DNA from: Idiomarina loihiensis
Lineage (GTDB): Bacteria; Pseudomonadota; Gammaproteobacteria; Enterobacterales; Alteromonadaceae
Assembly: GCF_024584785.1 (NCBI RefSeq)
Contig: NZ_CP074112.1
Span: forward strand, 1,550,001 to 1,614,000
Reading direction: 5' to 3'
DNA: 64,000 nucleotides
Under the pieces are notes generated by a model. That model worked only from the letters and a program-made list of their open reading frames with translations, was not told where the DNA came from and made no database searches. Positions 1-9,838 of the stretch are shown one piece after another; the stretch's first letter is position 1; the number at the start of each line of letters is the position of its first letter. The position numbers and the translations under genes were made by a program.

Positions 1-777
1 GGTATAGCGCGTACGCATCGCAGCTGCCGCACGGTCTAAGTCCTCTTTAGCTTTACCAATGGTGGCTTGACCGTAAATTGGCCAGGTCAGCTTTTTACCA
101 ATATAGGTGTAGGCCGTGGTTTTTGCATTAGGTGCTAATACGCCAGCATCATGCAGGGCTGCCAACCAAAGTTCCCAATCTTCGCCACCCATCACTTTGA
201 TGGTTTGCGCAATTTCGTCATCAGTAGCAGGCTCTAAAGTGATTTCAGTCACTTGGTCTTTGTCGGTGTGGTAGGTTTTGGTGGTATAGCTGTCACCAAT
301 AGGCTTCAACGTTGAGCTATAAACTTCACCTGTAACCGGATCTTTACGCTTCGGCGAAGCCAAGCTGTAGATCACCAAATCAACCTGACCGAAGTCTTGC
401 TTAATTTGTTCAATAACTTGTGCTTTGATTTCATTCGAGAAAGCATCACCGTTGATGGTATGGGCATAAAGACCATCAGCCTTAGCTGCTTGATGAAATG
501 CTGCCGTGTTATACCAACCTGCAGTCGCGGTGCGTTTTTCGCTCGGCTCTTTTTCAAAACACACGCCTAAGGTTTTGGCGCCAGCACCGTAGGCAGCAGC
601 AATACGCGAGGCCAAACCATAACCGGTAGAACAGCCGATCACTAACACCCGCTGTGGCACTTGCGCTAATTTAGGTTGTTGTTTTATAAAATCAATTTGT
701 TGTTGTACATGAGCTGCACAGCCGACTGGATGGGCGTTAGTACAAATAAAACCACGAATTTTAGGTTGAATAATCAT
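1..777 (-). CDS. fabV: Enoyl-[acyl-carrier-protein] reductase FabV, 3' part missing
   Basis: I translated this frame by hand from the ATG at 775-777. It is open for 259 codons to the window edge, so about 140 C-terminal residues of a roughly 400-residue protein are missing. The start reads [20 protein letters not shown], the usual FabV N-terminus, followed by the dinucleotide-binding segment [13 protein letters not shown]. Near the window edge lies [11 protein letters not shown], which fits the Y-X8-K active-site signature of FabV. The enzyme reduces trans-2-enoyl-ACP in the last step of each fatty-acid elongation round in the cytosol. FabV-type reductases are typically less sensitive to triclosan than FabI. 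Family assignment is secure; regulation is not visible. Confidence 0.95.
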   Translation of the reverse strand, partial: MIIQPKIRGFICTNAHPVGCAAHVQQQIDFIKQQPKLAQVPQRVLVIGCSTGYGLASRIAAAYGAGAKTLGVCFEKEPSEKRTATAGWYNTAAFHQAAKADGLYAHTINGDAFSNEIKAQVIEQIKQDFGQVDLVIYSLASPKRKDPVTGEVYSSTLKPIGDSYTTKTYHTDKDQVTEITLEPATDDEIAQTIKVMGGEDWELWLAALHDAGVLAPNAKTTAYTYIGKKLTWPIYGQATIGKAKEDLDRAAAAMRTRYT

Positions 778-883
778 TGCTACTATCCTTTAAGCTAGGG
801 TCTAGGCTTGAGTTAGCCATAATCAACAAGCTGGTGCTTTGATCCGGGTAGTTTAACCGAGCTGCACCCATCAAGTGATCTGA

Positions 884-1198
884 TTAGTTGTCGAGCTTAC
901 TACCGCCGCGACAGGCTGGTGAATCTGGAACCTGCTGCAGCGGCCATTCGTCTGGGCTGTATAGATGTAGAGCTAACGCGTGAATTGCCCCAGCAAGTTC
1001 TTCTTGCAGCAGTTTGTTGACCGCCCGATGGCGTTGTAACAGACGTTGGCCCGCGAAGCTAGCGCTCACCAGCACCAACTTATAATGCGAATCATCACTA
1101 GCTGTGCCGTGCTGATCGCTTTCATTCAGCAATTGCAGGTAAATAGGGGCAAAGGCGGCTTCGAGTTTGGCTTGTAAATGTTGATGAAGAGCGGTCAT
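884..1198 (-). CDS. bolA: BolA family protein
   Basis: This 104-residue protein is of normal BolA length. It has the class features: an N-terminal helix (LQAKLEAAFAP), a central LVLVSASFAGQRLLQRHRAVNKLL segment interrupted here only by family-typical variation, and an acidic strand HLYSPDEW. BolA proteins pair with monothiol glutaredoxins around a [2Fe-2S] cluster and also influence envelope and stress gene expression. The gene starts 9 nt after the stop of the lipoprotein gene upstream, so the two are probably cotranscribed. The Shine-Dalgarno sequence is weak, which is consistent with translational coupling. Confidence 0.9.
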   Translation of the reverse strand: MTALHQHLQAKLEAAFAPIYLQLLNESDQHGTASDDSHYKLVLVSASFAGQRLLQRHRAVNKLLQEELAGAIHALALHLYSPDEWPLQQVPDSPACRGGSKLDN

Positions 1199-1207
1199 AA
1201 GGCGTTA

Positions 1208-1720
1208 CTACTCACTTTGGCTGGCGTCTAACGAGCTGAAACAAATTTTTTCATCGCGGCCTAAGCTGGCTAGCGCATTAAACACATTAGGTTCGCTGTA
1301 TCGGCTAGGATAAACAATGCGATAGAGCTGTGAACTTACCGTCCCCCACTGCTGCCATAACAGCACGCCATGGTCATGGTAGAGCTCTGCTAACTGCTCC
1401 AACCCTTCTTGACGTTGGCGCGGAAACGCTGAGCGCTCACCCACCAGGCGCCAGCGGTTTAGCTCTTCACCTTCGGCCAGTAAGGCATCGTTGACTCGAT
1501 TGCGACAAAAACTAAGCTGAATGACCGCACTCGACAGCGCCCAATCTTGGTTAGGTAGCTGCTGTTGGTCGATGGTCTGTACTAAGGCTAGCTCTTGGTT
1601 GGTTAAACGTTCGGCATCGCCAGCTGGCTGACAACCGCTGAGCAACAGCCAACTCGCAGCCACAACTAGGCTACCAAGATGCGTCAATGTGGAAGATTTG
1701 TTCAACTGCATCATATTCAT
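1208..1720 (-). CDS. Lipoprotein of unknown function
   Basis: The open frame reaches back to 1882, but the convincing start is the ATG at 1718-1720 (MNMMQLNKSS), because it puts a lipoprotein signal peptide at the N-terminus. A hydrophobic stretch is followed by the lipobox LLSGC, with the lipidated Cys about 29 residues in. The remaining 140 residues contain two Cys and no domain I recognise. It lies directly upstream of bolA and is likely in the same transcript. I infer an envelope lipoprotein and assign no function. The alternative start MMQL at 1714 is equally possible. Confidence 0.65.
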   Translation of the reverse strand: MNMMQLNKSSTLTHLGSLVVAASWLLLSGCQPAGDAERLTNQELALVQTIDQQQLPNQDWALSSAVIQLSFCRNRVNDALLAEGEELNRWRLVGERSAFPRQRQEGLEQLAELYHDHGVLLWQQWGTVSSQLYRIVYPSRYSEPNVFNALASLGRDEKICFSSLDASQSE

Positions 1721-1970
1721 CTCATGACAGTACGGCAGCGGCCGCAGCTTGGGCTGGTAAGGTTCACTTACAGGTAATTTAAGTACAAGAGTATAAAGGG
1801 AATGGCACTGAATAAAAAGAAAGGAAGAACATCCTTGTTCGAACAGGGTCACGTCAATCCGTGAAGTAACCCCGCAATCCATGAGTCAGACTATAACTAA
1901 CTTTATTTTCCAAATCAATTACAATTTCGCAACAAAATGGTAAGTTTCTGTTTTCTTGGTTATTTTAGTG

Positions 1971-3785
1971 TTAAGCGGAAGCTTGATCTGGCTTCTTTTC
2001 TTGCTCTGGACTTATCAACGCGACAATCTGCCAACCGGCTGCCGGCGTAAAGGTTTGGTCCGCACTAAACAAATGGCATACCCCACGTTCGTCTAAGGCA
2101 AATAACGGCAAAGCTCGGTTACCATAGCGCTCTTGATAGTCATCGTAATGAAACGATTCGGTCAGTGCAGTGGTTTTCACCTGCGCCCCCTGAAACGACA
2201 AGCTTGATAACTTAGAAAAGCTTACCCCTTTGCCGAACAATTTTAAGCGCTTACGAAACACTTCCGGTAATTGGTTACGAGCCGGCGCATCATGCTCGGA
2301 GTTTTGCAGAGCAAAGATCTTGTCTTCGTCAAACCAATCCATAAAGTGCATCGCGACAACCGGGTTTAACTGCCGATATGGCGACAGAATCAACACCTGG
2401 CCAATGCCATTCAGATCCATATTATTTTCAGCATGCTCTGAAGTAGGGTTACCAAAGTACACCGGCAAGTTTTCCATGCGTGCTAACTTCACGTGTTCCC
2501 AGTTAGTGTCGGCTAATAACACCGGAAAATTATGTTCCTTCAGGGCTTTGGCAATTTGCCGCGCCGGCGGATTGGCGCCAAATATGAGAAAGCCCCGTGG
2601 TGGCGGTTCCCGCAGCGTTAGAAAGTGCGCCAACGGCTTGGCGGTTAAGCTTTGCAACACCACAGTGCTTAAAATCACCAAGAACACCAAGGGAACTAAC
2701 ACGTCCGCTTGCTCCCAGCCAGCCTCTTGCATTTTTAAGGCAAACAACGCTGATACCGCCGCTGCAACAATCCCGCGTGGCGCAATCCAACTGAGCAAGA
2801 TCTTTTCTTTAAAGGTGGTTTGGGTACCGATGGAAGACACCCACACACTCACTGGGCGTACCACAAATATGATAATCACCAACAGTAACACCGCCGGCAT
2901 GCCTAGGCTGCTAAAGGCATCCGCATTTAAGCGCGCCGCTAACAGAATAAACAACCCAGATATAAGCAGCACACTTAAGGTTTCTTTGAACTCAAGGATG
3001 TCATCTAAATCTAGCCCGCGCATATTCGCCATCACCATCCCCATGACGGTGACGGTCAGCAGTCCAGACTCGTGTTGCAAGGCATTGGATAAGGCGAACA
3101 CCCCTAACACCACAGCTACCGTAGCGACGTTTTTCAAATAATGCGGAAAGATACTAAATTTAAGCGCTTGTCCGAGTAATTTGCCGCTGGCAAAACCCAG
3201 CGCGAAGCCTACCCCTAACGTAGTGGCAAAGGCCTGCATGGCGTGGCTGATACCGGCGCCTTGATTGGCAATAATAAACTCATACACCAACACCGCTAAC
3301 AAGGCACCGATCGGGTCGATGATGATCCCTTCCCAACGTAAAATGTTGCCCAGCCGAGCTAACGGCCGTACCGATCGTAACATCGGCATGATCACTGTCG
3401 GGCCAGTCACCACCACCAACGCCCCAAACAGCGCCGCCATCTCCCAGCCAAAGCCAATCAGATAATAAGCCGCCGCCGCAATCATCAGCCAAGTAATGAC
3501 CATGCCGATACTAACCAAGTTAGTTACCATGCGGCCGTGCCCACGGATTTCATCAAAACGCAGCGTTAATGCGCCTTCAAATAAAATAATAGCAACCGAA
3601 AGTGACACAATGGGGAATAATAAATCACCGAATACCGCATCAGGATCTAACCAGCCCAAACCTGGGCCAATCGCTAATCCCACTAACAACAGAGGTAAAA
3701 TCGCTGGTATTTTTAACCGCCATGCACCCCATTGGCACAAGATAGATAACACCCCAATGAGCGCTAGTGCTGACATATTTGACAT
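1971..3785 (-). CDS. CPA1-family Na+(K+)/H+ antiporter with TrkA-N domain
   Basis: The 604-residue protein has two parts. Residues about 1-390 form 12 or 13 hydrophobic segments of the Na_H_Exchanger fold, including VTGPTVIMPML and SWIAPRGIVAAAVSALFAL, the latter being the conserved APRG-type motif. Residues about 395-520 read FLIFGANPPARQIAKALKE, a Rossmann-like TrkA-N (RCK) domain that usually binds a nucleotide and gates transport. The last 80 residues are a cytoplasmic tail. It should exchange monovalent cations for protons in the inner membrane. Cation preference cannot be read from the sequence. It is transcribed away from the iron-uptake operon. Confidence 0.85.
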   Translation of the reverse strand: MSNMSALALIGVLSILCQWGAWRLKIPAILPLLLVGLAIGPGLGWLDPDAVFGDLLFPIVSLSVAIILFEGALTLRFDEIRGHGRMVTNLVSIGMVITWLMIAAAAYYLIGFGWEMAALFGALVVVTGPTVIMPMLRSVRPLARLGNILRWEGIIIDPIGALLAVLVYEFIIANQGAGISHAMQAFATTLGVGFALGFASGKLLGQALKFSIFPHYLKNVATVAVVLGVFALSNALQHESGLLTVTVMGMVMANMRGLDLDDILEFKETLSVLLISGLFILLAARLNADAFSSLGMPAVLLLVIIIFVVRPVSVWVSSIGTQTTFKEKILLSWIAPRGIVAAAVSALFALKMQEAGWEQADVLVPLVFLVILSTVVLQSLTAKPLAHFLTLREPPPRGFLIFGANPPARQIAKALKEHNFPVLLADTNWEHVKLARMENLPVYFGNPTSEHAENNMDLNGIGQVLILSPYRQLNPVVAMHFMDWFDEDKIFALQNSEHDAPARNQLPEVFRKRLKLFGKGVSFSKLSSLSFQGAQVKTTALTESFHYDDYQERYGNRALPLFALDERGVCHLFSADQTFTPAAGWQIVALISPEQEKKPDQASA

Positions 3786-3826
3786 AGGCTGAAGGTCTCT
3801 TTCCTAGATTTTACAAATTATTTGTT

Positions 3827-3845
3827 GATAATGATTCGCATTTGC
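3827..3845. promoter_or_regulatory. Fur-box-like site upstream of fbpA
   Basis: By my count 14 of 19 positions match the classical Fur consensus, with the left half GATAATGAT intact. It lies about 95 nt upstream of fbpA and 40 nt from the divergent antiporter, so it may serve either promoter. Confidence 0.6.
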
Positions 3846-3868
3846 ACGAGAATAACTCTTAAGGGTTA

Positions 3869-3887
3869 CTTAATGCGAATCAATATC
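3869..3887. promoter_or_regulatory. Second Fur-box-like site upstream of fbpA
   Basis: The 19 bases also match the Fur consensus at 14 positions (TTAATGCGAATCAATATC core). It lies about 50 nt upstream of the fbpA start, where a repressor would block the promoter. Two sites in tandem make iron repression of fbpABC likely. Confidence 0.6.
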
Positions 3888-3939
3888 GTTCCTTTTATTT
3901 TTTCTATATAATCCACGTAACATTACGAGGTAAATCACC

Positions 3940-4968
3940 ATGAGTTCAATCATGTTCCGCAAATTACTTACCATGACTGCAATTGCAGCAAGCTTAACCG
4001 CAACAGTAGCACAAGCTACCACGGTTAACGTATATTCTGCGCGTAAAGAAGCGCTAATTAAACCTGCACTAGAGCAATTTACTGCCAAAACTGGCATTGA
4101 AGTACGCTTATTAACCGGTGGCGGCGATGCCCTCCTGGCCCGGTTACAGAACGAAGGCGAAAATACTCCGGCCGATTTATTCCTCACCGTTGATGCTGGT
4201 AACTTGCACCGTGCTGCGCAAGCAGGCGTGTTTCAGCCGCTGACCGACCCAGCTGTGTTAGCTGCAGTGCCTGAGCATTTGCATGGTAGCGATGATTTAT
4301 GGGTAGGCTTAAGCTTACGGGCGCGCCCTATTTTCTATGTTGAAGGTAAAGTTGACCCGAGCCAATTAACCGGGTACGAAGACTTAGCTAAACCAGAATG
4401 GCGTAAGAAAGTCTGTATCCGTTCTTCAGACAACATTTACAATCAATCGTTAACTGCAGCGCTAATCGAACACTGGGGCCCAGAGGCCACCGAGCAATGG
4501 GCTGAAGGCCTCGTTGCTAACCTAGCAAAACCTCCGGTGGGCGGTGACCGTGACCAATTAAAAGCAGCCGCTGCAGGCATGTGTGACCTAGCCGTTGCCA
4601 ATACTTACTACTTTGGCCTGATGCAGACCGGTGATGACGCCGAGCAGCGCGAAGCCGCGAGTAAGCTGAAAATCTTTTGGCCCAATCAAGATAGCTTTGG
4701 TACCCACGTTAACGTCAGTGGCATTGGCATCACCAAACATGCGAAAAATAAAGCCGCTGCAGAACAACTCATTGCATTCTTGCTATCGCCAGAGTCGCAA
4801 GCTTGGTACGCCGCCACCAATAATGAATACCCTGCGGTAACTGGGGTAGAGTGGAGCGAAACTTTACAAGCATGGGGCGAGTTTAAAGCGGACGACCTGT
4901 CCATGCGTTTCTTAGGTGAAAACAACGCCGATGCGGTTAAATTAATGAACCGTGCAGGCTGGCGGTAA
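3940..4968 (+). CDS. fbpA: Ferric iron ABC transporter, periplasmic binding protein
   Basis: This 342-residue protein begins with a Sec signal peptide (basic MFRK, hydrophobic core, AQA cleavage near residue 26). The mature start is TTVNVYSARKEALIKPALEQF, interrupted here after 20 residues, typical of FbpA/AfuA proteins that bind free Fe3+. Further family motifs are LTGGGDALLARL, PADLFLTVDAGNL and the tyrosine pair VANTYYFGL, which supplies iron ligands in the family. A good Shine-Dalgarno (GAGG) lies 8 nt before the ATG. It hands Fe3+ to the FbpB/FbpC importer encoded immediately downstream. The Fur-like sites upstream fit iron repression. Confidence 0.93.
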   Translation: MSSIMFRKLLTMTAIAASLTATVAQATTVNVYSARKEALIKPALEQFTAKTGIEVRLLTGGGDALLARLQNEGENTPADLFLTVDAGNLHRAAQAGVFQPLTDPAVLAAVPEHLHGSDDLWVGLSLRARPIFYVEGKVDPSQLTGYEDLAKPEWRKKVCIRSSDNIYNQSLTAALIEHWGPEATEQWAEGLVANLAKPPVGGDRDQLKAAAAGMCDLAVANTYYFGLMQTGDDAEQREAASKLKIFWPNQDSFGTHVNVSGIGITKHAKNKAAAEQLIAFLLSPESQAWYAATNNEYPAVTGVEWSETLQAWGEFKADDLSMRFLGENNADAVKLMNRAGWR

Positions 4969-4970
4969 GC

Positions 4971-6659
4971 GTGTTCACGGCGTGGCGTAAATTATCGCTG
5001 ATTGCAACGGCAGCTCTGTTAGGGCTGCCGTTGTTAGTGATTTTATGGGTTGGCGTAGAACTGCTCATCGGCGGTGATTACGCTACCCTTAGCCACCTGT
5101 GGCAAACGGTGGTGCCCGAGTACATCCGGCATTCTTTATGGTTACTGCTTGGGGTTGCCGTTGGCGTTATCACGCTCGGCGTAAGCACCGCCTGGCTAAC
5201 TACAGCCTGTCGATTCCCTGGCCAACGCCTACTCACATGGGCCTTGCTACTACCACTCGCCATGCCGGCCTACATCACCGCCTACACCTATACCGGCATG
5301 CTCGATTTTGCCGGCCCGGTGCAAACCATGCTGCGCGACACCTTTGGGTGGGGCTACGGCGATTACTGGTTTCCCCAAATTCGGAGCTTAGGCGGCGCTA
5401 TCCTCGTCTTGAGTTTAGTACTGTTTCCGTACGTTTATCTGATTTCCCGAGCCACTTTTATTCAGCAATCCGCCACCACGCTAGAAGCAGGACGTAGTCT
5501 TGGCCTAAACCCATGGCAGTGTTTTGTTCGCTTGGCGTTGCCTCTGGCTCGCCCAGCTATAGTGACCGGCACCACCCTAGCGCTAATGGAAACCCTCGCC
5601 GATTACGGTACCGTCGCCTATTTTGGCGTCACCACCTTCACTACCGGTATCTTCCGTACTTGGTACGGTTTAGGTGATTTAAACGGTGCTCTGCAGTTGG
5701 CTGGGATGCTGCTGATCGCAGTGATTGCCTTGATGTTTTTAGAACGTTGGTCGCGCCGCCAAGCACGTTACGATCAACGCTCTAGCCGCCCCGCCCAACC
5801 CTTTCAATTGCACGGCGCCAAAGCCTGGCTGGCCAGCTTGGTGTGTTGGTTACCGCTCGTGTTTGGCTTTATTTTACCAGCACTACAATTGGCCAGTTGG
5901 TCATTAGAGCGCTGGCAAGTGTGGGTCGACCCTGACTTTTGGCAGCTCACCTTTAACAGCTTTATGCTAGCTCTTATCGCCGCGGTGATTGTGGTGACCA
6001 TGGCTCTTTGGCTTGGTTACGGCCGCCGCCAGTTACCTACGCCAGCGGTGCGCGTGAGTGTGACCTTTGCCGGTTTAGGCTATGCCATTCCTGGGTTGGT
6101 GATTGCCGTTGGCCTGTTGTTGGTGTTGAGCAAACTAGACCACGCTATCATTGCACTGAGCAAAAGCTGGTTTGACTACAATCCGGGCTTATTACTCTCG
6201 GGCACCTTGTTTGCCTTGCTGTTTGCCTATGTGGTGCGTTTCTTAAGTGTCTCGCTACAAACCATCAATGCCGGCTTGGCCGAGATCCGTCCGAGCATGG
6301 ACGAAGCTGCCCGCATTCAGGGCTACCGCCCGCTGCAGGTGTTGCGTAAAATACATTTACCCTTACTGCGCCCCAGTGTGCTTACCGCACTGATTTTAGT
6401 CGGTGTCGATGTACTAAAAGAATTGCCAGCCACGCTGGTACTGCGGCCGTTTGATTTTAATACCTTAGCCGTGCGCGCCTACGAAATGGCAGGCGATGAA
6501 CGCCTTGCCGATGCTGGCCCGCCGGCCCTGATGATGGTACTGGTAGGTTTAATTCCGGTGATTTTGTTATCGCGAGCTATGCTAAAAAGTCGCCATTCGC
6601 AGCTAACAACGCCCACCAACACGACCAAGGAGTCTGATTTTGCCCCTGTTACAGCTTGA
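4971..6659 (+). CDS. fbpB: Ferric iron ABC transporter, fused permease
   Basis: The 562-residue inner-membrane protein starts at a GTG two bases after the fbpA stop. It contains two tandem copies of the six-helix permease module. Each copy carries an EAA loop that contacts the ATPase: LEAGRSLGLNPWQCFVRLAL and MDEAARIQGYRPLQVLRKI. This internally duplicated form is usual for FbpB-type iron permeases. With FbpA and FbpC it forms the Fe3+ importer. The 3' end overlaps fbpC by 20 nt, which points to translational coupling. Confidence 0.92.
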   Translation: MFTAWRKLSLIATAALLGLPLLVILWVGVELLIGGDYATLSHLWQTVVPEYIRHSLWLLLGVAVGVITLGVSTAWLTTACRFPGQRLLTWALLLPLAMPAYITAYTYTGMLDFAGPVQTMLRDTFGWGYGDYWFPQIRSLGGAILVLSLVLFPYVYLISRATFIQQSATTLEAGRSLGLNPWQCFVRLALPLARPAIVTGTTLALMETLADYGTVAYFGVTTFTTGIFRTWYGLGDLNGALQLAGMLLIAVIALMFLERWSRRQARYDQRSSRPAQPFQLHGAKAWLASLVCWLPLVFGFILPALQLASWSLERWQVWVDPDFWQLTFNSFMLALIAAVIVVTMALWLGYGRRQLPTPAVRVSVTFAGLGYAIPGLVIAVGLLLVLSKLDHAIIALSKSWFDYNPGLLLSGTLFALLFAYVVRFLSVSLQTINAGLAEIRPSMDEAARIQGYRPLQVLRKIHLPLLRPSVLTALILVGVDVLKELPATLVLRPFDFNTLAVRAYEMAGDERLADAGPPALMMVLVGLIPVILLSRAMLKSRHSQLTTPTNTTKESDFAPVTA

Positions 6660-7800
6660 TAAGATCCACATCAGCTTTGGCACCCAGCACATTGTCCGCG
6701 GTGTCAGTTTACAGCTTGAAGCAGGCGAAATCGGCTGCTTACTGGGGCCCAGCGGGTGCGGTAAAACTACCTTGTTGCGTGCTATCGCAGGTTTTCAAGG
6801 GTTACAGTTAGGCACCATTACCATGGCCAACGAATGTGTTTCTTCGGCCAACCAGCTGACCCCACCAGAGCAGCGTGGCATTGGCATGGTGTTTCAAGAC
6901 TTTGCCCTGTTTCCGCATTTAACCGTGGCCGAGAATATTAGTTTTGGCATGCGCAAAGCCAGTGCCGCCGAGCGCCGCGCTCGCGTGGATGAATTACTGA
7001 CGCGGATTGGCTTACCCGGCTATCAAAAACGTTATCCTCATGAGCTTTCCGGTGGCCAGCAACAACGTATTGCATTGGCTCGGGCGCTCGCACCAAAACC
7101 ACGTTTGCTGCTGCTTGATGAGCCTTTTTCGAGTCTTGATGCAGAATTACGAGAGCGCTTAGCCGTTGAAGTTCGTGAGCTGCTCAAGCAAGAACAGATC
7201 ACCGCTTTGCTCGTCACCCACGATCAGCAAGAAGCCTTTGCCATGGCTGATAAAGCTGGGGTGATGTATCAGGGCGAACTCTTGCAATGGGAAACCCCGT
7301 ATCAACTGTATCACCAGCCACGCCATCAGCTGGTGGCTGACTTTATCGGCCATGGCGTGCTGCTGCAAGGTACCGTCAATGCCTCGGGCTCGTTAGCCTC
7401 ACCGCTAGGCATGCTAGAGCATCCGAGCTTATTGACCGTACCTGATGGCACCCCAGTGAGTTTTTTAGTGCGCCCGGACGATATCGTTCCTGATGCTAAT
7501 TCGCGTCTGCGCGGGCGCATTAAAGCGCGCGGTTTTCGCGGTGCTCACAACCTTTACAGCGTGCAGCTTAACAGCGGCATCGAAGTACTCACCTTAAGCC
7601 CGTCCCACGAACAAATGAACGTGGGCGATGAGGTAGGTTTACGGCCAGAATTTGACCACTTAGTGGTGTTTGCCGCAGATCATTGTGAATTGCCGGGCTT
7701 TCATGATCAAGCGCCACTGGTACGCCCGTTTACGCCACCAGTATCTACTGCACCACCAGCCCAGCCGTTACCCACCTCACCAAAAGCGAAGTCGGCGTAA
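6640..7800 (+). CDS. fbpC: Ferric iron ABC transporter, ATPase
   Basis: The 386-residue ATPase starts at a TTG at 6640, chosen because AAGGAG lies 7 nt upstream and the first residues then read PLLQLDKIHISFG. The Walker A motif is GPSGCGKTT, the signature LSGGQQQRIALARA, the Walker B LLLLDEPFSSLD, and the switch His sits in VTHDQQEA. Residues after about 240 form the TOBE-like regulatory domain found in FbpC/PotA ATPases. A proline-rich tail of about 35 residues is unusual. The last 24 nt overlap the convergent zntB-like gene. Confidence 0.92.
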   Translation: MPLLQLDKIHISFGTQHIVRGVSLQLEAGEIGCLLGPSGCGKTTLLRAIAGFQGLQLGTITMANECVSSANQLTPPEQRGIGMVFQDFALFPHLTVAENISFGMRKASAAERRARVDELLTRIGLPGYQKRYPHELSGGQQQRIALARALAPKPRLLLLDEPFSSLDAELRERLAVEVRELLKQEQITALLVTHDQQEAFAMADKAGVMYQGELLQWETPYQLYHQPRHQLVADFIGHGVLLQGTVNASGSLASPLGMLEHPSLLTVPDGTPVSFLVRPDDIVPDANSRLRGRIKARGFRGAHNLYSVQLNSGIEVLTLSPSHEQMNVGDEVGLRPEFDHLVVFAADHCELPGFHDQAPLVRPFTPPVSTAPPAQPLPTSPKAKSA

Positions 7801-8754
7801 TAGCAAAAACTCAATCACGGCGATAATCAGTAACGCCCCACTGAATATCCAAAAAGCAGCGGCATCGTCAACTCCAGGCATGCCGCCAATGTTAATACCA
7901 AACAGTCCGGTCAAGAAACTGATCGGTAAGAACACCCCCGCAACCATCGAAAGCCAATAGGTATTGCGGTTCATTTTTTCTGCCACTTCTTGCTGCAAAT
8001 GCTCTCGCAACATCCACACCTGCTCTAGCAGCATGTCCATATTCTCAAGTTCGCGTTGGGTATTGTCGCGCTCATTCAGCAACCATTGCACCCACTCAGC
8101 CTCAAATAACTTAGGCCCATCCACCGCTAACTTATCTAACGCGGCAATCTGTGGGCGCACAAAGCGAGTTAATCGCAATAAGCGTCGATGCAACACCGTA
8201 AGTTGCCGTTGCCGTTGCGCCGTGGTGCCTTTGCTATCATCTTCCAGCTCTTCCATCTCTAACTCGATGGTATCTAGCAATTGCTCCAATTGATTATTGG
8301 CTTCATCCACTAAATGCACCAAAAAATCAGCAATAGATTCAGGGCCCTGGCCCAACTCGAGCTTTTTCTGCAGCGCTCGCACCGCATTCACGGGGCGTTT
8401 TCTGAAGCTATACAAGTTGCCGTTGTAAAATAGAATTCGCAAGCTCACCATATCTTCAGGTTGCTCACCCAACCCCAAATTCACCCCACGCAAAATCAAT
8501 AAGAAACCGGCGCTAACCCGTTCAAACCTAGGCCGAGTATCTTCCTCTAACACCGCATCAATCAGCGGTTCCGGAATACCCGCCGCCAACAACCAGTCAC
8601 TTAAGCCGGGCAAGTCACGCTGAAAATGAAACCAGCTCTGCTGCCGCTGATGATAGTTCTGATGCACCGGCTGCGCCGGTACCACCGAAAAATCCCAACT
8701 ATCGATGATAAAATCCGGCCGCTGAGTCGGTATCTGTGAGTGAGTATCTGCCAT
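7777..8754 (-). CDS. zntB: ZntB/CorA-family metal transporter
   Basis: This 325-residue protein has a long cytoplasmic alpha/beta and coiled-coil N-terminal part and two C-terminal transmembrane segments. The signature GIN follows the first membrane helix (FLTGLFGINIGGMPG), as in ZntB rather than the GMN of CorA. The C-terminus ends in a basic RRLRFW. ZntB proteins form pentamers and move Zn2+ across the inner membrane; direction and substrate differ between homologues. The start is supported by AGGA 8 nt upstream on the minus strand. Its end overlaps fbpC by 24 nt, so the two genes converge without a terminator between them. Confidence 0.85.
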   Translation of the reverse strand: MADTHSQIPTQRPDFIIDSWDFSVVPAQPVHQNYHQRQQSWFHFQRDLPGLSDWLLAAGIPEPLIDAVLEEDTRPRFERVSAGFLLILRGVNLGLGEQPEDMVSLRILFYNGNLYSFRKRPVNAVRALQKKLELGQGPESIADFLVHLVDEANNQLEQLLDTIELEMEELEDDSKGTTAQRQRQLTVLHRRLLRLTRFVRPQIAALDKLAVDGPKLFEAEWVQWLLNERDNTQRELENMDMLLEQVWMLREHLQQEVAEKMNRNTYWLSMVAGVFLPISFLTGLFGINIGGMPGVDDAAAFWIFSGALLIIAVIEFLLLRRLRFW

Positions 8755-8866
8755 ATTGTTATCCTTTCATGTTTTATTCAGTCTAGACCGACCACAAGCA
8801 CATTCACAAGCCTTATCATTTCACGTTAAACTATGACAACTTATCGTTCACTTGTTTAGGAAACCT

Positions 8867-9835
8867 ATGTTACTTGCCATTGCTGCTGTAATTATTGGAC
8901 TTGCGCTCTTGGTATGGAGTGCCGATCGCTTTGTCGATGGTGCTGCCGCCACCGCCAACCATTTAGGCATGCCCCCTCTGCTCATCGGTATGGTGATTGT
9001 CGGTTTTGGTACCTCAGCACCAGAGATGGTGGTATCAGCCATCGCCTCACTGCAAGGTAATCCGGCCCTGGCTCTGGGTAACGCCTTTGGTTCTAACATC
9101 ACCAATATTGCATTAATTCTTGGTTTAACAGCCGTGTTAGCCCCAATTGCAGTAGCTAGCCAAGTACTCAAACGTGAAGCGCCCATTCTTATCGCCATTA
9201 CCTTTCTAGTTGCGTGGCCTTTAGTCGATGGTGTGATTACTCAGCTTGAAGCTTGGGTCCTGCTGGCGGTATTTGCACTTTACATGGGCTGGAGCATCTA
9301 TCAAGGCATGCGCGGTGGCGATGATGCCATGGCAGGTGAATTTGAAGCGGAAGTGAAGGCTCATGCCATGCCGTTGGGCAAAGCTATCACCTGGCTCGTG
9401 ATTGGCTTGATCTTACTTATCATCAGCTCACGTATCTTAGTCTGGGGTGCCGTTGATATCGCTACCGCTTTTGGCGTGAGTGATTTAGTCATCGGCCTAA
9501 CCGTAGTCGCAATTGGCACCTCATTGCCAGAGCTAGCTTCGTCTATTGCTGCGGTGCGTAAGAACGAACATGACTTAGCCCTGGGCAACGTGATTGGCTC
9601 AAACATGTTCAATACGCTGGCAGTGGTTGGTATCGCCGGTGCTATTCATCCGATCGACCTAGACCCCCTAGTGCTTAGTCGCGATTGGCTGGTTATGGCC
9701 GTATTAACCGTGTTGTTGTTAGTTTTCGCGTTCCGTCCGAATGCACGCCAAAACCGCATCAATCGAGTGCATGGTGTGATTTTCTTGAGCGGTTACGTGG
9801 CTTACACCATTTATTTACTTAAAACAGGCTTATAA
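8867..9835 (+). CDS. Calcium/sodium antiporter, YrbG/CaxA family
   Basis: The frame is open from a TTG at 8852, but the ATG at 8867 has AGGA 5 nt upstream and starts the first membrane helix directly (MLLAIAAVIIGLALL), so I place the start there. The 322-residue protein has about ten membrane segments and the two inverted alpha repeats of the Na+/Ca2+ exchanger superfamily: GTSAPEMVVS with GNAFGSNITN, and GTSLPELASS with GNVIGSNMFN. It should exchange Ca2+ for Na+ at the inner membrane. The next gene begins 3 nt after the stop, suggesting an operon. Confidence 0.88.
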   Translation: MLLAIAAVIIGLALLVWSADRFVDGAAATANHLGMPPLLIGMVIVGFGTSAPEMVVSAIASLQGNPALALGNAFGSNITNIALILGLTAVLAPIAVASQVLKREAPILIAITFLVAWPLVDGVITQLEAWVLLAVFALYMGWSIYQGMRGGDDAMAGEFEAEVKAHAMPLGKAITWLVIGLILLIISSRILVWGAVDIATAFGVSDLVIGLTVVAIGTSLPELASSIAAVRKNEHDLALGNVIGSNMFNTLAVVGIAGAIHPIDLDPLVLSRDWLVMAVLTVLLLVFAFRPNARQNRINRVHGVIFLSGYVAYTIYLLKTGL

Positions 9836-9838
9836 AGC

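Noticed and set aside
2230..3141. 303-codon open frame on the plus strand inside the antiporter gene
   Set aside because: It lies antisense to a well-supported membrane transporter, and its composition has no recognisable domain or ribosome site.
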